The position numbers were made by a program, and so were the translations under genes. Shown one piece after another: positions 17,008 to 25,181 of a stretch of DNA of 64,000 nucleotides. Origin of the DNA: Curtobacterium salicis (GTDB taxonomy: Bacteria > Actinomycetota > Actinomycetes > Actinomycetales > Microbacteriaceae); the NCBI RefSeq assembly GCF_011759505.1, contig NZ_JAAOYO010000001.1:682001-746000 (forward strand). The letters run 5' to 3'. The first letter of the stretch is position 1. The number at the start of each line of letters is the position of its first letter. The notes beneath the pieces are model-generated. The model searched no databases, was not told the origin of the DNA, and was given only the letters and a program-made list of their open reading frames with translations.

Positions 17008-17028
17008 CCGTGTGGGGAGTCCACACGG
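17008..17028. promoter_or_regulatory. Operator-like dyad upstream of fabD
   Basis: CCGTGTGG at 17008-17015 and CCACACGG at 17021-17028 form a perfect 8-bp inverted repeat with a 5-base spacer, ending 32 bases before the fabD GTG. A TACAAC hexamer at 16989-16994 could be a -10, which would put the dyad at or just after the transcription start. It is a candidate binding site for a fatty-acid regulator such as the PucR-type protein encoded just upstream. Confidence 0.45.
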
Positions 17029-17060
17029 GTCCCGTGGACGCGGCCAGACAGGATTGACCG

Positions 17061-18005
17061 GTGATCGTCGTCGTCGCGCCCGGACAGGGCTCCCAGACCC
17101 CCGGCTTCCTCGCCCCCTGGCTCGAGCACGCCGCCGTCCGTGAACGAGTCGGGCAGTGGTCCGAGGCCATCGGTGTCGACCTGGCCGAGCACGGCACGAA
17201 CTCCGACGCGGACACCATCAAGGACACCGCCCTGGCGCAGCCGCTCATCGTGGCCGCCGGTCTCGTCACCGCCGACGCGCTGCTCGCCGACGGCCGTCGT
17301 GCCCTCGTCGGCGGGGTCGCCGGCCACTCGGTGGGCGAGTTCACCGCCGCTGCCGTCGCCGGGGTCCTCACGCCGACCGACGCCGTGTCGCTGGTCGCCG
17401 AGCGCGGCCGTGCCATGGCCGCCGCCGCTGCACTCGAGCCGACCTCGATGGCCGCGGTCCTCGGTGGCGACGCCGACGAGCTGGTGACCGCACTCGAGTC
17501 GCTCGGCCTCACCGCGGCGAACCACAACGGCGGCGGGCAGACCGTCGTCGCCGGCCCCGCTGACGCCATCGCGCGTCTCGCCGAGCAGCCGCCCGCCAAG
17601 GCCCGCGTCATCCCGCTCGCGGTCGCCGGGGCCTTCCACACCCGCTTCATGGCCCCCGCCGTCGACCGGGTCGCCCCTGTCGCCGCGGCCGCGACGGTGC
17701 AGGACCCGACCCTGCCGCTCTGGACCAACGCCGACGGCTCGCAGGTCGAGGACGGCCGCCGCTTCGTCGACCTCATGGTCCGCCAGATCGCCAGCCCCGT
17801 GCACTGGGACGCCGTGATGGCCTCGTTCCAGCAGGCCGGCGTCACCGGGATCATCGAGCTCGCTCCGGCCGGGGCGCTCGTCGGCCTGGCGAAGCGGGGG
17901 CTCCGCGGTACCCCGACCGTCGCGATCAAGACGCCGGACGACCTGCCCGCCGCGGTCGAGCTGCTCCAGAGCGCCGCCGCCGACACCGCCGAGGGCACCC
18001 GATGA
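17061..18005 (+). CDS. fabD: Malonyl-CoA:ACP acyltransferase
   Basis: 314 residues. Transfers malonyl from CoA to acyl carrier protein to start FAS-II elongation. Seen: N-terminal APGQGSQTPGF, the catalytic serine motif AGHSVGEFTAAAVAG (about residues 91-105), and the active-site His in AGAFHTRFM near residue 195. Length is usual for the family. The GTG at 17061 is preceded by a weak AGGA. It overlaps fabH by 4 bp and heads the fabD-fabH-acpP-fabF cluster, the same order as in Streptomyces. Confidence 0.93.
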   Translation: MIVVVAPGQGSQTPGFLAPWLEHAAVRERVGQWSEAIGVDLAEHGTNSDADTIKDTALAQPLIVAAGLVTADALLADGRRALVGGVAGHSVGEFTAAAVAGVLTPTDAVSLVAERGRAMAAAAALEPTSMAAVLGGDADELVTALESLGLTAANHNGGGQTVVAGPADAIARLAEQPPAKARVIPLAVAGAFHTRFMAPAVDRVAPVAAAATVQDPTLPLWTNADGSQVEDGRRFVDLMVRQIASPVHWDAVMASFQQAGVTGIIELAPAGALVGLAKRGLRGTPTVAIKTPDDLPAAVELLQSAAADTAEGTR

Positions 18006-19066
18006 CCGACACGAGCAGCAGCGCCGACGCCAGCGGGACGGACGTGCCCACGAGCCTCCCGTCCGGTGACCGGCCGGTCCTGTCCCAGCGACGCGGCCAC
18101 GAGTTCACCCGAATCCTCGCCTTCGGCGCCGCCCGCGGTGAGAACGTGGTCCCGAACGAGGACCTGATCGGACCGATCGACTCCTCCGACGAGTGGATCC
18201 GCCAGCGCACCGGCATCGTGACCCGCATGCGTGCCGGACGCGACGTCGAGGCGGTGGACCTCGCCGAGACCGCCGCGCGCGAGGCGATCGCGAAGGCCGG
18301 CCTGACGCCCGACCAGATCGGTGTCGTCCTCGTCGCGACCGTGACCCACTCGGTCGCCACGCCGTCGCTGGCATCGCTGCTCGCGGAGCGGATCGGCGCC
18401 GCACCGGCCGCCGCGTACGACATCAGCGCCGCCTGCGCGGGGTACGCCTACGGCATCGCCCAGGCCGACTCGTTCATCAAGTCCGGCATCGCCGACCACG
18501 TGCTGGTCATCGGTGCCGAGAAGCTCAGCGACGTCGTCGACCCGACCGACCGGTCGATCTCGTTCCTCCTCGGCGACGGTGCCGGCGCAGCGGTCGTCGG
18601 CCCGAGCGACACCGCCGGCATCGGCCCGAGCATCTGGGGCTCCGACGGCTCGAAGTGGGACGCGATCGGCATGACCGCGACCTACAACGAGTGGGAGGCC
18701 GGCGCACCCCGTCCGACAATGCGCCAGGCCGGTCAGACGGTCTTCCGCTGGGCGGTGTGGGAGATGGTGAAGGTCGCCCGCCAGGCGCTCGAGGCGGCCG
18801 GCGTCCGCGCCGACCAGCTCGCGGCGTTCGTGCCGCACCAGGCGAACATCCGGATCATCGACGAGTTCGCCAAGCAGCTCGGCATCCCGGACACCGTGGC
18901 CATCGCCCGCGACATCACCACCACCGGCAACACCTCGGCCGCGAGCATCCCGCTCGCCACGCACCGCCTGCTCGCCGAGCACCCGGAACTGTCGGGCGGA
19001 CTCGCCCTGCAGATCGGGTTCGGTGCCGGACTCGTGTTCGGCGCCCAGGTGGTCGTCCTCCCCTAG
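18002..19066 (+). CDS. fabH: Beta-ketoacyl-ACP synthase III
   Basis: 354 residues. Condenses an acyl-CoA primer with malonyl-ACP. The Cys-His-Asn triad is visible: ISAACAGYAYG, VPHQANIRI and TTGNTSAAS. The N-terminus is about 30 residues longer than usual, a Ser/Asp/Thr-rich stretch before RGHEFTRILAFGAARG; an internal start is possible, but the ATG overlaps the fabD stop (ATGA), which favours coupling. In branched-chain producers this enzyme fixes the starter unit, and actinobacteria of this group usually make iso/anteiso acids; that is general knowledge, not seen here. Confidence 0.92.
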   Translation: MTDTSSSADASGTDVPTSLPSGDRPVLSQRRGHEFTRILAFGAARGENVVPNEDLIGPIDSSDEWIRQRTGIVTRMRAGRDVEAVDLAETAAREAIAKAGLTPDQIGVVLVATVTHSVATPSLASLLAERIGAAPAAAYDISAACAGYAYGIAQADSFIKSGIADHVLVIGAEKLSDVVDPTDRSISFLLGDGAGAAVVGPSDTAGIGPSIWGSDGSKWDAIGMTATYNEWEAGAPRPTMRQAGQTVFRWAVWEMVKVARQALEAAGVRADQLAAFVPHQANIRIIDEFAKQLGIPDTVAIARDITTTGNTSAASIPLATHRLLAEHPELSGGLALQIGFGAGLVFGAQVVVLP

Positions 19067-19071
19067 CCCCT

Positions 19072-19109
19072 CGCGCCTCCGGGCGCGGGCAGTGCCCGTG
19101 CCCTAGGCT
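19072..19109 (+). promoter_or_regulatory. Hairpin and possible -10 box before acpP
   Basis: CGCGCC at 19072-19077 pairs with GGCGCG at 19082-19087 directly after the fabH stop. TAGGCT at 19104-19109 fits the TANNNT -10 pattern, 40 bases before acpP. Together they suggest partial termination and an extra promoter giving acpP higher expression than fabD and fabH. No good -35 is seen. Confidence 0.35.
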
Positions 19110-19149
19110 GTCCCACGGTCAAACGACACCCCCCTCAAGGAGAACACTC

Positions 19150-19398
19150 ATGGCCCTGTCCAACGAAGAAGTCCTCGCCGGCCTGGCCGAGCTGATCAAC
19201 GACGAGACCGGTATCGCTACCGACACCGTCGCCGCAGACAAGTCGTTCACCGACGACCTCGACATCGACTCCATCTCGATGATGACCATCGTCGTGAACG
19301 CCGAAGAGAAGTTCGACGTCAAGATCCCCGACGAAGAGGTCAAGAACCTCAAGACCGTCGGCGACGCCGTCGACTTCATCGTCAAGGCCCAGGCCTGA
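19150..19398 (+). CDS. acpP: Acyl carrier protein
   Basis: 82 residues, strongly acidic, with the DSI/DSL-type phosphopantetheine site DDLDIDSISMM; Ser41 receives the prosthetic group. It carries the growing acyl chain for the FAS-II enzymes. Start at 19150 has AAGGAG nine bases upstream, a strong site as expected for a highly expressed protein. It is 83 bp after fabH and 88 bp before fabF, and is flanked on both sides by hairpins, unlike the tightly overlapped fabD-fabH pair. Confidence 0.95.
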   Translation: MALSNEEVLAGLAELINDETGIATDTVAADKSFTDDLDIDSISMMTIVVNAEEKFDVKIPDEEVKNLKTVGDAVDFIVKAQA

Positions 19399-19410
19399 AA
19401 CGAGCTTCCT

Positions 19411-19455
19411 GAGCGCCGCGGGCCGCTGACCCTCGAGTCATGGCCCGCGGCGCTC
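19411..19455 (+). terminator. Strong hairpin between acpP and fabF
   Basis: GAGCGCCGCGGGCC at 19411-19424 pairs perfectly with 19442-19455 over a 17-base loop, followed by GTCTTGTCC. A 14-bp GC stem just after the acpP stop could act as a partial terminator or a 3' stabiliser for the acpP message, letting acyl carrier protein exceed fabF in amount. Confidence 0.6.
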
Positions 19456-19486
19456 GTCTTGTCCCTCGCAGAAAGAACCGTCGTTC

Positions 19487-20731
19487 ATGACCAAGAGAAC
19501 CGTCGTCGTCACCGGGATCGGTGCGATCAGTCCCCTCGCTGCGACCGCCAAGGAATCCTGGGCGGCCCTGCTCGCCGGTGAGTCCGGCATCAGCCGCATC
19601 GAAGACCCCCGCTACGCCGAGCTGGAGCTCCCCGTCGAGTTCGCCGGCCAGGCACGTCGCTTCGTCACCGACCAGCTCACCCGTCCCGAGTCGAAGCGGC
19701 TCGACCCGTCCTCGCAGCTGTCGCTCATCGCGGCGCGCGAAGCCTGGGCCGACGCCGGCATCGACGCCGAGTCCGTCGTCCCCGAGCGCCTGATCGTCGA
19801 CTGGGCGACCGGCATCGGCGGCGTCAACACGCTCCTCGACGCCTGGGACACCCTCCGCGAGAAGGGCCCGCGGCGCGTCATGCCGATGACGGTCCCGATG
19901 CTCATGGCCAACGGCCCCGCCGCCGCCATCGAGATGGAGTTCGGCGCCCGTGGTGGCGCCCGCACCTACCTCTCCGCCTGCGCCTCCTCGACCGAGTCCC
20001 TGGCCGAGGCCTACCGCCACGTCGCCTTCGGTGACGCGGACATCGTCATCGCCGGTGGAGCCGAGGCGGCGCTGCACCCGCTGCCGCTCGCGTCCTTCGC
20101 CGCGATGCAGGCGCTGTCCCGCCGCAACGACTCCCCCGAGACCGCGTCACGCCCGTACGACGTCACCCGCGACGGGTTCGTCCTCGCCGACGGCGCCGCC
20201 GCGCTGATCCTCGAGACCAAGGAGCACGCCGAGGCCCGCGGTGCCCACATCTACGCCGAGGTCGCCGGCTCCGGCATCACGTCGGATGCGTTCCACATCA
20301 CCGCACCGGACCCCGAGGGCTCCGCGGCCGCCCGTGCCGTCATCATGGCGCTCGAGCACGCCGACGCCAGCCGCGAGGACGTCGCGCACGTCAACGCGCA
20401 CGCCACCTCCACGCCGGTCGGCGACGTCGCCGAGTACCACGCCATGCGTCGCGTCTTCGGCGACCACCTCGACTCCGTCGTCGTGTCCGCCACGAAGGCA
20501 TCCACCGGGCACCTGCTCGGTGGTGCCGGTGCGATCGAGGCGGTCTTCACTGTCCTGGCGCTCGAGAACCGCGTCGCACCGCCGACGATCAACCTCACCG
20601 AACAGGACCCGGAGATCGTGATGGACGTCGCGACCGCACCGCGTGACCTGCCGCAGGGCGACCTGCTCGCGGTGAGCAACTCGTTCGGCTTCGGTGGTCA
20701 CAACGCCGTGGTGGCGTTCCGTTCCGTCTGA
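19487..20731 (+). CDS. fabF: Beta-ketoacyl-ACP synthase II
   Basis: 414 residues. Elongating condensing enzyme of FAS-II. The Cys-His-His triad is visible: the nucleophile in SACASSTESLAEAY, then NAHATSTPVGD and KASTGHLLGGAGAIE. N-terminal VVVTGIGAISPLA and C-terminal SNSFGFGGHNAVVAF are family-typical. Start ATG at 19487 follows AGAAAGAA. It is the last gene of the fab cluster; a hairpin follows 15 bases after its stop. Confidence 0.93.
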   Translation: MTKRTVVVTGIGAISPLAATAKESWAALLAGESGISRIEDPRYAELELPVEFAGQARRFVTDQLTRPESKRLDPSSQLSLIAAREAWADAGIDAESVVPERLIVDWATGIGGVNTLLDAWDTLREKGPRRVMPMTVPMLMANGPAAAIEMEFGARGGARTYLSACASSTESLAEAYRHVAFGDADIVIAGGAEAALHPLPLASFAAMQALSRRNDSPETASRPYDVTRDGFVLADGAAALILETKEHAEARGAHIYAEVAGSGITSDAFHITAPDPEGSAAARAVIMALEHADASREDVAHVNAHATSTPVGDVAEYHAMRRVFGDHLDSVVVSATKASTGHLLGGAGAIEAVFTVLALENRVAPPTINLTEQDPEIVMDVATAPRDLPQGDLLAVSNSFGFGGHNAVVAFRSV

Positions 20732-20746
20732 TCCACCCACCGGCCA

Positions 20747-20779
20747 GGAGGCCCGTCCCGCGTCGCGGGGCGGGCCTCC
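20747..20779. terminator. fabF 3' hairpin, GGGAGGC family B
   Basis: A 15-bp stem (arms 20747-20761 and 20765-20779, one G-U-type mismatch) with a 3-base loop, starting GGAGGCCCG and ending CGGGCCTCC. It is placed as the fabF terminator. The same GGAGGC/GCCTCC stem recurs after other genes in the window. Confidence 0.65.
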
Positions 20780-20849
20780 CGTCCGTCCGGGGTCGGCCGG
20801 GCCCCGCGGGTTCGGCGACACGCCGAGGCCCGTACCGCCGCCCGGAACG

Positions 20850-20879
20850 CCGAACGCCGCCCCGCAGGACGGCGTTCGG
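20850..20879. terminator. Hairpin at the 3' end of the DUF3145 gene
   Basis: CCGAACGCCG at 20850-20859 pairs with CGGCGTTCGG at 20870-20879. It lies just past the minus-strand DUF3145 stop, so fabF and the DUF3145 gene each have their own stem between them. Confidence 0.55.
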
Positions 20880-20902
20880 TGTGACGGGAGGATCGTGGCG
20901 AC

Positions 20903-21403
20903 TCAGCCGACGCGGTGCAGCCAGACGACGGGGTTGCCCTCGGCAGCGTGCCGGAACGGCTCGAGTTCGTCGTCCCACGCCTGCCCCAGGGCGAGCCGGA
21001 GCTCGCGGTGCAGTTCGAGGGCGTTGCTGCCGGCGACCTCCATCGCGTAGCGGATCCGGTCCTCGGGGACGACCATGTTGCCGGTGACGTCGGTCTGCGC
21101 GTAGAACACACCGAGATCGGGCGTGTGCATCCACCGCCCGCCGTCCGATTCGGTGGTGGCGTCCTCGGTGACCTCGAAGCGCAGGTGCTCCCACCCGCGG
21201 AGCGCAGAGGCGATCGCCGCGCCGGACCCGACTGGTCCGGACCAGGTGAACTCGGTGCGGCGTGAACCGTCGAGTGCGGGCTGGTCGAGCCACGAGAAGT
21301 TCACGGCGCGGTTCATCGCGCGACCTGCCGCCCATTCGACGTGCGGGCAGAGCGCGCGTGGTGAGGAGTGCACGTAGAGCACTCCTGACGTTGACCCAGT
21401 CAC
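20903..21403 (-). CDS. DUF3145 family protein
   Basis: 166 residues. The N-terminal GVLYVHSSPRALCPHVEWA and the later DVTGNMVVPEDRIRY are hallmarks of DUF3145, an actinobacterial protein of unknown function commonly located near FAS-II genes. The start is GTG at 21403 with GGAGGA six bases upstream; the much longer open frame is a shadow of the AI-2E permease gene. Convergent with fabF. No transmembrane segment is seen, so it is probably cytoplasmic. Confidence 0.85.
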   Translation of the reverse strand: MTGSTSGVLYVHSSPRALCPHVEWAAGRAMNRAVNFSWLDQPALDGSRRTEFTWSGPVGSGAAIASALRGWEHLRFEVTEDATTESDGGRWMHTPDLGVFYAQTDVTGNMVVPEDRIRYAMEVAGSNALELHRELRLALGQAWDDELEPFRHAAEGNPVVWLHRVG

Positions 21404-21600
21404 GATTCCTCCGATCGTCAGGTGCGACTTCCCCATCGACCTGTACAGCGGAGGACCCGTTCGGGACCATCGGTATGCGATTGTGACGTCCCGGAGGACA
21501 CGCTCATCATGCCAGGTGCGAACTGGGAACGGCAACCATCCGGGCCATGTCGGTGGAGAAGGATCCCGGACGCCAGGCCCGACCCGGTCGGCGGACGGTG

Positions 21601-22734
21601 CTAGGAGAGCTCCTGGCGGGGGTAGATGACCTTCTGCACGATGATGATCACCGACGCCGCGGCCGGCACCGCCACGAGCGCACCGAGCACGCCGCCGATG
21701 GTCGCTCCGGCGATCGCCGCGATGACCACGAGCGCTCCGGGCACCTGCACGGCGCGGGACATGATGCGCGGCGAGATGATGTACGCCTCGACCTGCATGT
21801 ACACGAGGTAGTAGATCGCCGCCGCCAGCGCGGTCGCGGGCGACGCGAACAGGCAGAGCAGCGAGATGAGGACGGCCGCGCCGAGCGTCCCGACGAGCGG
21901 GATGAGCGACCCGAGGAACGCGAAGGACGCCAGCAGCACCGGCAGCGGCGCCCCGATGATGAGCAGCCAGATGATGCTGAGCACACCGTTGATGCCGGCC
22001 TGGGTGATCTGCCCGACGACGTAGCGGCCGACCGAGGAGGTCACCTGCTCGCTCACCTCGACGAAGTTGTCGCGGCGCGAGGCCGGGACGAAGCGGTAGA
22101 CCATCGTCTTCAGTCCACGCATCGAGGCGAGGAAGTACAGCATCAGGATGATCACGATGAGCGCGCCGGTCAGCCCGGAGAGGATGCCGCTGCCCACCGC
22201 CAGGATCCCGCCGCCGAGGCTGAGCAGGTTGCCCGGGTTCTCGACGAACTTCTGCGCGGAGTCGAGCGCGTGGTCGACGTCGAAGGACCCCTCGAACTGC
22301 CGCGCCAGGTCCTGCACCCACCCCTGCTTCGAGATGTCACCGACGATCTCCGGGAAGTTCTGCACCAGGTTCGTCGCCTGGTTGACCAGGATCGGCACGA
22401 TCGCGAACACGACGCCGATGAACGCCCCGAGCACGACGACGACCACGATGAGGATCGCGGCCCACCGCGGGATGTACCGCTCGAGCAGGGTGACGAGCGG
22501 GTCGAGGCCCAGCGCGATGAACAGCGCGACGCCGATGTAGACGAGCACGGTGCTCAGCTCGTGGACCAGCGCGCCGGCCAGCAGCGCGACGAGCACCCCG
22601 ATGGCACCCATGAACCCGATGCGGAAGGCGTTGACGCGCACACCCGTGCCCGCGCGGCTCACCTCGAACATCACGTTCGGGGTCGGCGCGTGGCTCGTGT
22701 CTTCGGTCGGGCGCTTCTTGGACGGCAGGTGCAC
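21601..22734 (-). CDS. AI-2E family transporter (permease)
   Basis: 377 residues with about eight membrane segments: a helix pair near 38-80, a cytoplasmic-type amphipathic stretch around 110-190, then helices around 195-350. The motif GSLIPLVGTLGA is typical of the AI-2E transporter (YdiK/PerM) family, whose members export or take up small molecules or ions. Start GTG at 22734 lies one base from the tRNA; no clear ribosome site is seen there, and an internal GTG before VMFEVSRAG is an alternative. It may share a transcript with the tRNA and glycosyltransferase upstream. Confidence 0.8.
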   Translation of the reverse strand: MHLPSKKRPTEDTSHAPTPNVMFEVSRAGTGVRVNAFRIGFMGAIGVLVALLAGALVHELSTVLVYIGVALFIALGLDPLVTLLERYIPRWAAILIVVVVVLGAFIGVVFAIVPILVNQATNLVQNFPEIVGDISKQGWVQDLARQFEGSFDVDHALDSAQKFVENPGNLLSLGGGILAVGSGILSGLTGALIVIILMLYFLASMRGLKTMVYRFVPASRRDNFVEVSEQVTSSVGRYVVGQITQAGINGVLSIIWLLIIGAPLPVLLASFAFLGSLIPLVGTLGAAVLISLLCLFASPATALAAAIYYLVYMQVEAYIISPRIMSRAVQVPGALVVIAAIAGATIGGVLGALVAVPAAASVIIIVQKVIYPRQELS

Positions 22735-22735
22735 G

Positions 22736-22810
22736 TAGGGCGGGCGGGACTTGAACCCGCGAATCGTTCGGTTATGAGCCGACTGCCTTGACCAGCTTGG
22801 CTACCGCCCC
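22736..22810 (-). tRNA. tRNA with CAT anticodon (Met, or Ile2 before modification)
   Basis: On the minus strand: acceptor GGGGCGG with CCGCCCT, D arm GCCAAGCTGGTCAAGGC, anticodon stem TCGG/CCGA around loop CTCATAA, T arm GCGGG-TTCAAGT-CCCGC. The anticodon is CAT. Sequence alone does not let me separate elongator Met from the Ile tRNA whose CAT becomes lysidine. The 3' CCA is not encoded. Its first ten bases are also the last codons and stop of the glycosyltransferase gene. Confidence 0.9.
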
Positions 22811-24033
22811 TCGGGGGCCGAGGCCACCGGCTCCCCACGATACAGCGCCTCGAACGTCGAGAGCGTGCGGTTGATGTCGTGGGCCTCGATCATGGTGAGG
22901 CTGCGCTGCCGCATCGTCTCGTACTCGTCGTCCGGCGCGGTGAGCACCGACGTGAGCTTCGCCGCGAGGTCGTGCTCGTCCCCCGGGGTGAACAGGTACC
23001 CGTTGCCGTCGATGAGGTGGGGCAGCGCCATCGAGTCCGCCGCGACGACGGGCAGCCCGGAGGCCATCGCCTCGAGCGAGGAGATGCTCTGCAGCTCCGC
23101 GGTGGACGGCATCACGAACACGGTGCCCTCGGTCAGCGTCCGCAGCTTGACCTCGTCGGTCACGAACCCGAGGAAGCGGACCCGGTCCTCGACGCCGAGC
23201 TCTGTCGCGAGCGCGGTCAGCTTCGGGATCATGTCCCCGTCGCCGACGATGGTGAACCGGGCGTCCAGCGAGGCGGGCAGCAGCGGGAGCGCCCGGATCA
23301 TGACGTCGAGGTTCTTCTCCGGCGCCACGCGGCCGACGAAGACGATGTCGTTGCCCGCCGGTCGTCCCGTCGCCGGGGTGTAGCGGGTGGCGTCGACGCC
23401 GCACGAGATCGCGAGGACCGGCTGACCGGCGATCGCCTCGCGCAGGTAGTCGGCCGCGAGCTCGGTCGGCGTGGTGATCGCCTCGGCCAGACGGTAGGTC
23501 TTGGCCGCGTCCGCCCAGGCGATCTTCAGCGCGAGCGGGGTCGTGCGCTTGCCGAACGGCGTGTACTCGAGCAGGTTCTCCGGCATGAAGTGGTTCGTGC
23601 CGATGAGCCGGATGCCGCGGTCGTGCGCTTCACGGGCGACGCCGCGTCCGACCACGATGTGGGACTGGATGTGGACGACGTCGGGCTGCAACGCCGCGAT
23701 GATCGGCGCGGTGTGCTTCCGGACGGTCCAGGGCCAGGCGAAGCGGTACCACTCGTGGGCGGGCCACCGGTACGAGGCCAGGCGGTGCACCGTGAGCGTG
23801 ACGCCCCGGTACTCCTCGTCGAACGACCCGGCGTGCCACCGGTTCCACGACGGGGCGATGATGTGCACCTCGTGCCCACGTGCGGCGAGGCCCAGGGCGA
23901 GCTCCTCGGTGAAGGTCGCGGCACCGTTCACGTCGGGCGCGAAGGTGTCGGCGGCGATGAGCACCCGCAGCGGCCGTCGCCCTCCGGTGGCGGCCGTGGT
24001 GTCGGTCGTCTCGGTCGTGGCGTCTGCTGACAC
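22801..24033 (-). CDS. GT4-family glycosyltransferase
   Basis: 410 residues with the GT-B fold. N-terminal LRVLIAADTFAPDVNGAATFTEELA, then the acceptor domain with HIIAPSW and VVHIQSHIVVGRG; C-terminal donor domain with VFVGRVAPEKNLDVMIRA and the E-x7-E motif in SISSLEAMASGLPVVAAD. Related actinobacterial proteins use GDP-mannose on phosphatidylinositol or UDP-sugars on lipids, so a lipid glycosyltransferase is possible but not shown. Start is GTG at 24033. The stop codon TAG falls inside the downstream tRNA (its bases 8-10), a 10-bp overlap. Confidence 0.85.
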   Translation of the reverse strand: MSADATTETTDTTAATGGRRPLRVLIAADTFAPDVNGAATFTEELALGLAARGHEVHIIAPSWNRWHAGSFDEEYRGVTLTVHRLASYRWPAHEWYRFAWPWTVRKHTAPIIAALQPDVVHIQSHIVVGRGVAREAHDRGIRLIGTNHFMPENLLEYTPFGKRTTPLALKIAWADAAKTYRLAEAITTPTELAADYLREAIAGQPVLAISCGVDATRYTPATGRPAGNDIVFVGRVAPEKNLDVMIRALPLLPASLDARFTIVGDGDMIPKLTALATELGVEDRVRFLGFVTDEVKLRTLTEGTVFVMPSTAELQSISSLEAMASGLPVVAADSMALPHLIDGNGYLFTPGDEHDLAAKLTSVLTAPDDEYETMRQRSLTMIEAHDINRTLSTFEALYRGEPVASAPEGR

Positions 24034-24198
24034 GGCGGGGGTCGTCCTCTCGTCGCGAACGCCGGCACGCGTGGTCGTCGCACGCCGGTCTGGTCGGTTC
24101 GGAACGCTACCGCACCCCTCTGGCCGCCCGCCTCAGCCGCGCGGCGGACCCCCGTCATCCCGCGGTACGGCACCACGGGTCGGGCGCGGGCCGACCGG

Positions 24199-24224
24199 CG
24201 GACGGGAGGCGCGCCTCCCGTCCG
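24199..24224. terminator. 26-bp perfect palindrome, GGGAGGC family B
   Basis: CGGACGGGAGGCG at 24199-24211 is directly followed by its exact reverse complement (24212-24224). It ends 4 bases from the stop of the minus-strand membrane protein gene at 24228, so it probably terminates that gene. The rest of the 190-bp gap to the glycosyltransferase start holds TAGCGT on the minus strand (24104-24109), a possible -10 for that gene. Confidence 0.65.
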
Positions 24225-24227
24225 GCG

Positions 24228-25142
24228 TCACCGGCGCGAGTCCGGGTGGTGCTTGGCCAGCAGGAACACGCCGGTGATCGCGATGGCTCCGGCGACGAGG
24301 AACCCGATGCCGGCGCCGACGGGTGCTCCGGCGGCCTCGTCGAGGACGATGACGCCGATCCCGACGGCGACGATCGGGTCGACGACGGTCAGGCCGGCGA
24401 TGACGAGGTCCGCGGACCCGCTCGAGTAGGCGTTCTGGACGAAGTAGGCGCCGACGGCCGACGCGACGACGACCCCGACGATCGCGAAGGCGGTGACCCA
24501 GTCGAAGGTGCCGTTGACGATGCGGTTCAGCGTGACCTTCGCCAGGGTGGCGACGAAGCCGTAGAGGATGCCGGCGCCGATGATGTAGTAGAGCGCGTTG
24601 CGCCGCTTGGCGACCAGGCGGAACGAGACCACGACGAGCGTCAGGACGATCGCCAGGACCACGAGCACCGTGATGAGCTGGCCCCGGCCGATCGGGCTCT
24701 CGCGGCCGTACAGCGCGGCGATGAGCACGAACAACGCGACGCCTCCGATGCACGTCCACACGGCACGACGCGCCTGGGTGCCGAGCGGGACCCCGCTGCT
24801 CCGCGACGAGAACCACGTGGTGACGACGAGCGCGACGGCACCGAGGGGCTGCACGACGATGAGCGGGGCGTAGGTGATGCTGACGAGCTGGAGCACGATC
24901 GCGGCACCGAGCATCACCGTGCCGAGGACCCAGTTGCCGCTGCCGAGGAGCGCCAGGACGTGACGGACCGACAGCCCCTTCGACTGCTGCCCGAGCCGCG
25001 CTTCGACCCGCTGCACCCCTCGGCTCTGGAACTGCGCGCCGAGCGACAGGAAGACGGCGCCGATCAGGGCGACGGGGATCATGAGCGCCTGGAACGGGGT
25101 CAGGTTCTGCACCACGTCGGGGATCGGCAGGTCCGGTGTCAC
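24228..25142 (-). CDS. DMT-superfamily multi-helix membrane protein (EamA/NIPA-like)
   Basis: 304 residues with nine to ten predicted helices. The first half has SLGAQFQSRGVQRVEARLGQ, then a loop and VLGTVMLGAAIVLQLVSI; the second half repeats the EamA pattern with PIVAVGIGVIVLDEAAGAPVG. This resembles the DMT magnesium/drug transporter-like proteins of actinobacteria. Substrate is not predictable. Start is GTG at 25142, only 39 bp from the divergent peptide deformylase gene. Confidence 0.78.
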   Translation of the reverse strand: MTPDLPIPDVVQNLTPFQALMIPVALIGAVFLSLGAQFQSRGVQRVEARLGQQSKGLSVRHVLALLGSGNWVLGTVMLGAAIVLQLVSITYAPLIVVQPLGAVALVVTTWFSSRSSGVPLGTQARRAVWTCIGGVALFVLIAALYGRESPIGRGQLITVLVVLAIVLTLVVVSFRLVAKRRNALYYIIGAGILYGFVATLAKVTLNRIVNGTFDWVTAFAIVGVVVASAVGAYFVQNAYSSGSADLVIAGLTVVDPIVAVGIGVIVLDEAAGAPVGAGIGFLVAGAIAITGVFLLAKHHPDSRR

Positions 25143-25181
25143 GGGTCGAGGCTATCCGACGCGCGCAGATAACCTGGTGGC

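Noticed and set aside
22736..22810. Integration site of a mobile element at the tRNA
   Set aside because: No integrase nearby and no second copy of the tRNA 3' end was seen within the window.
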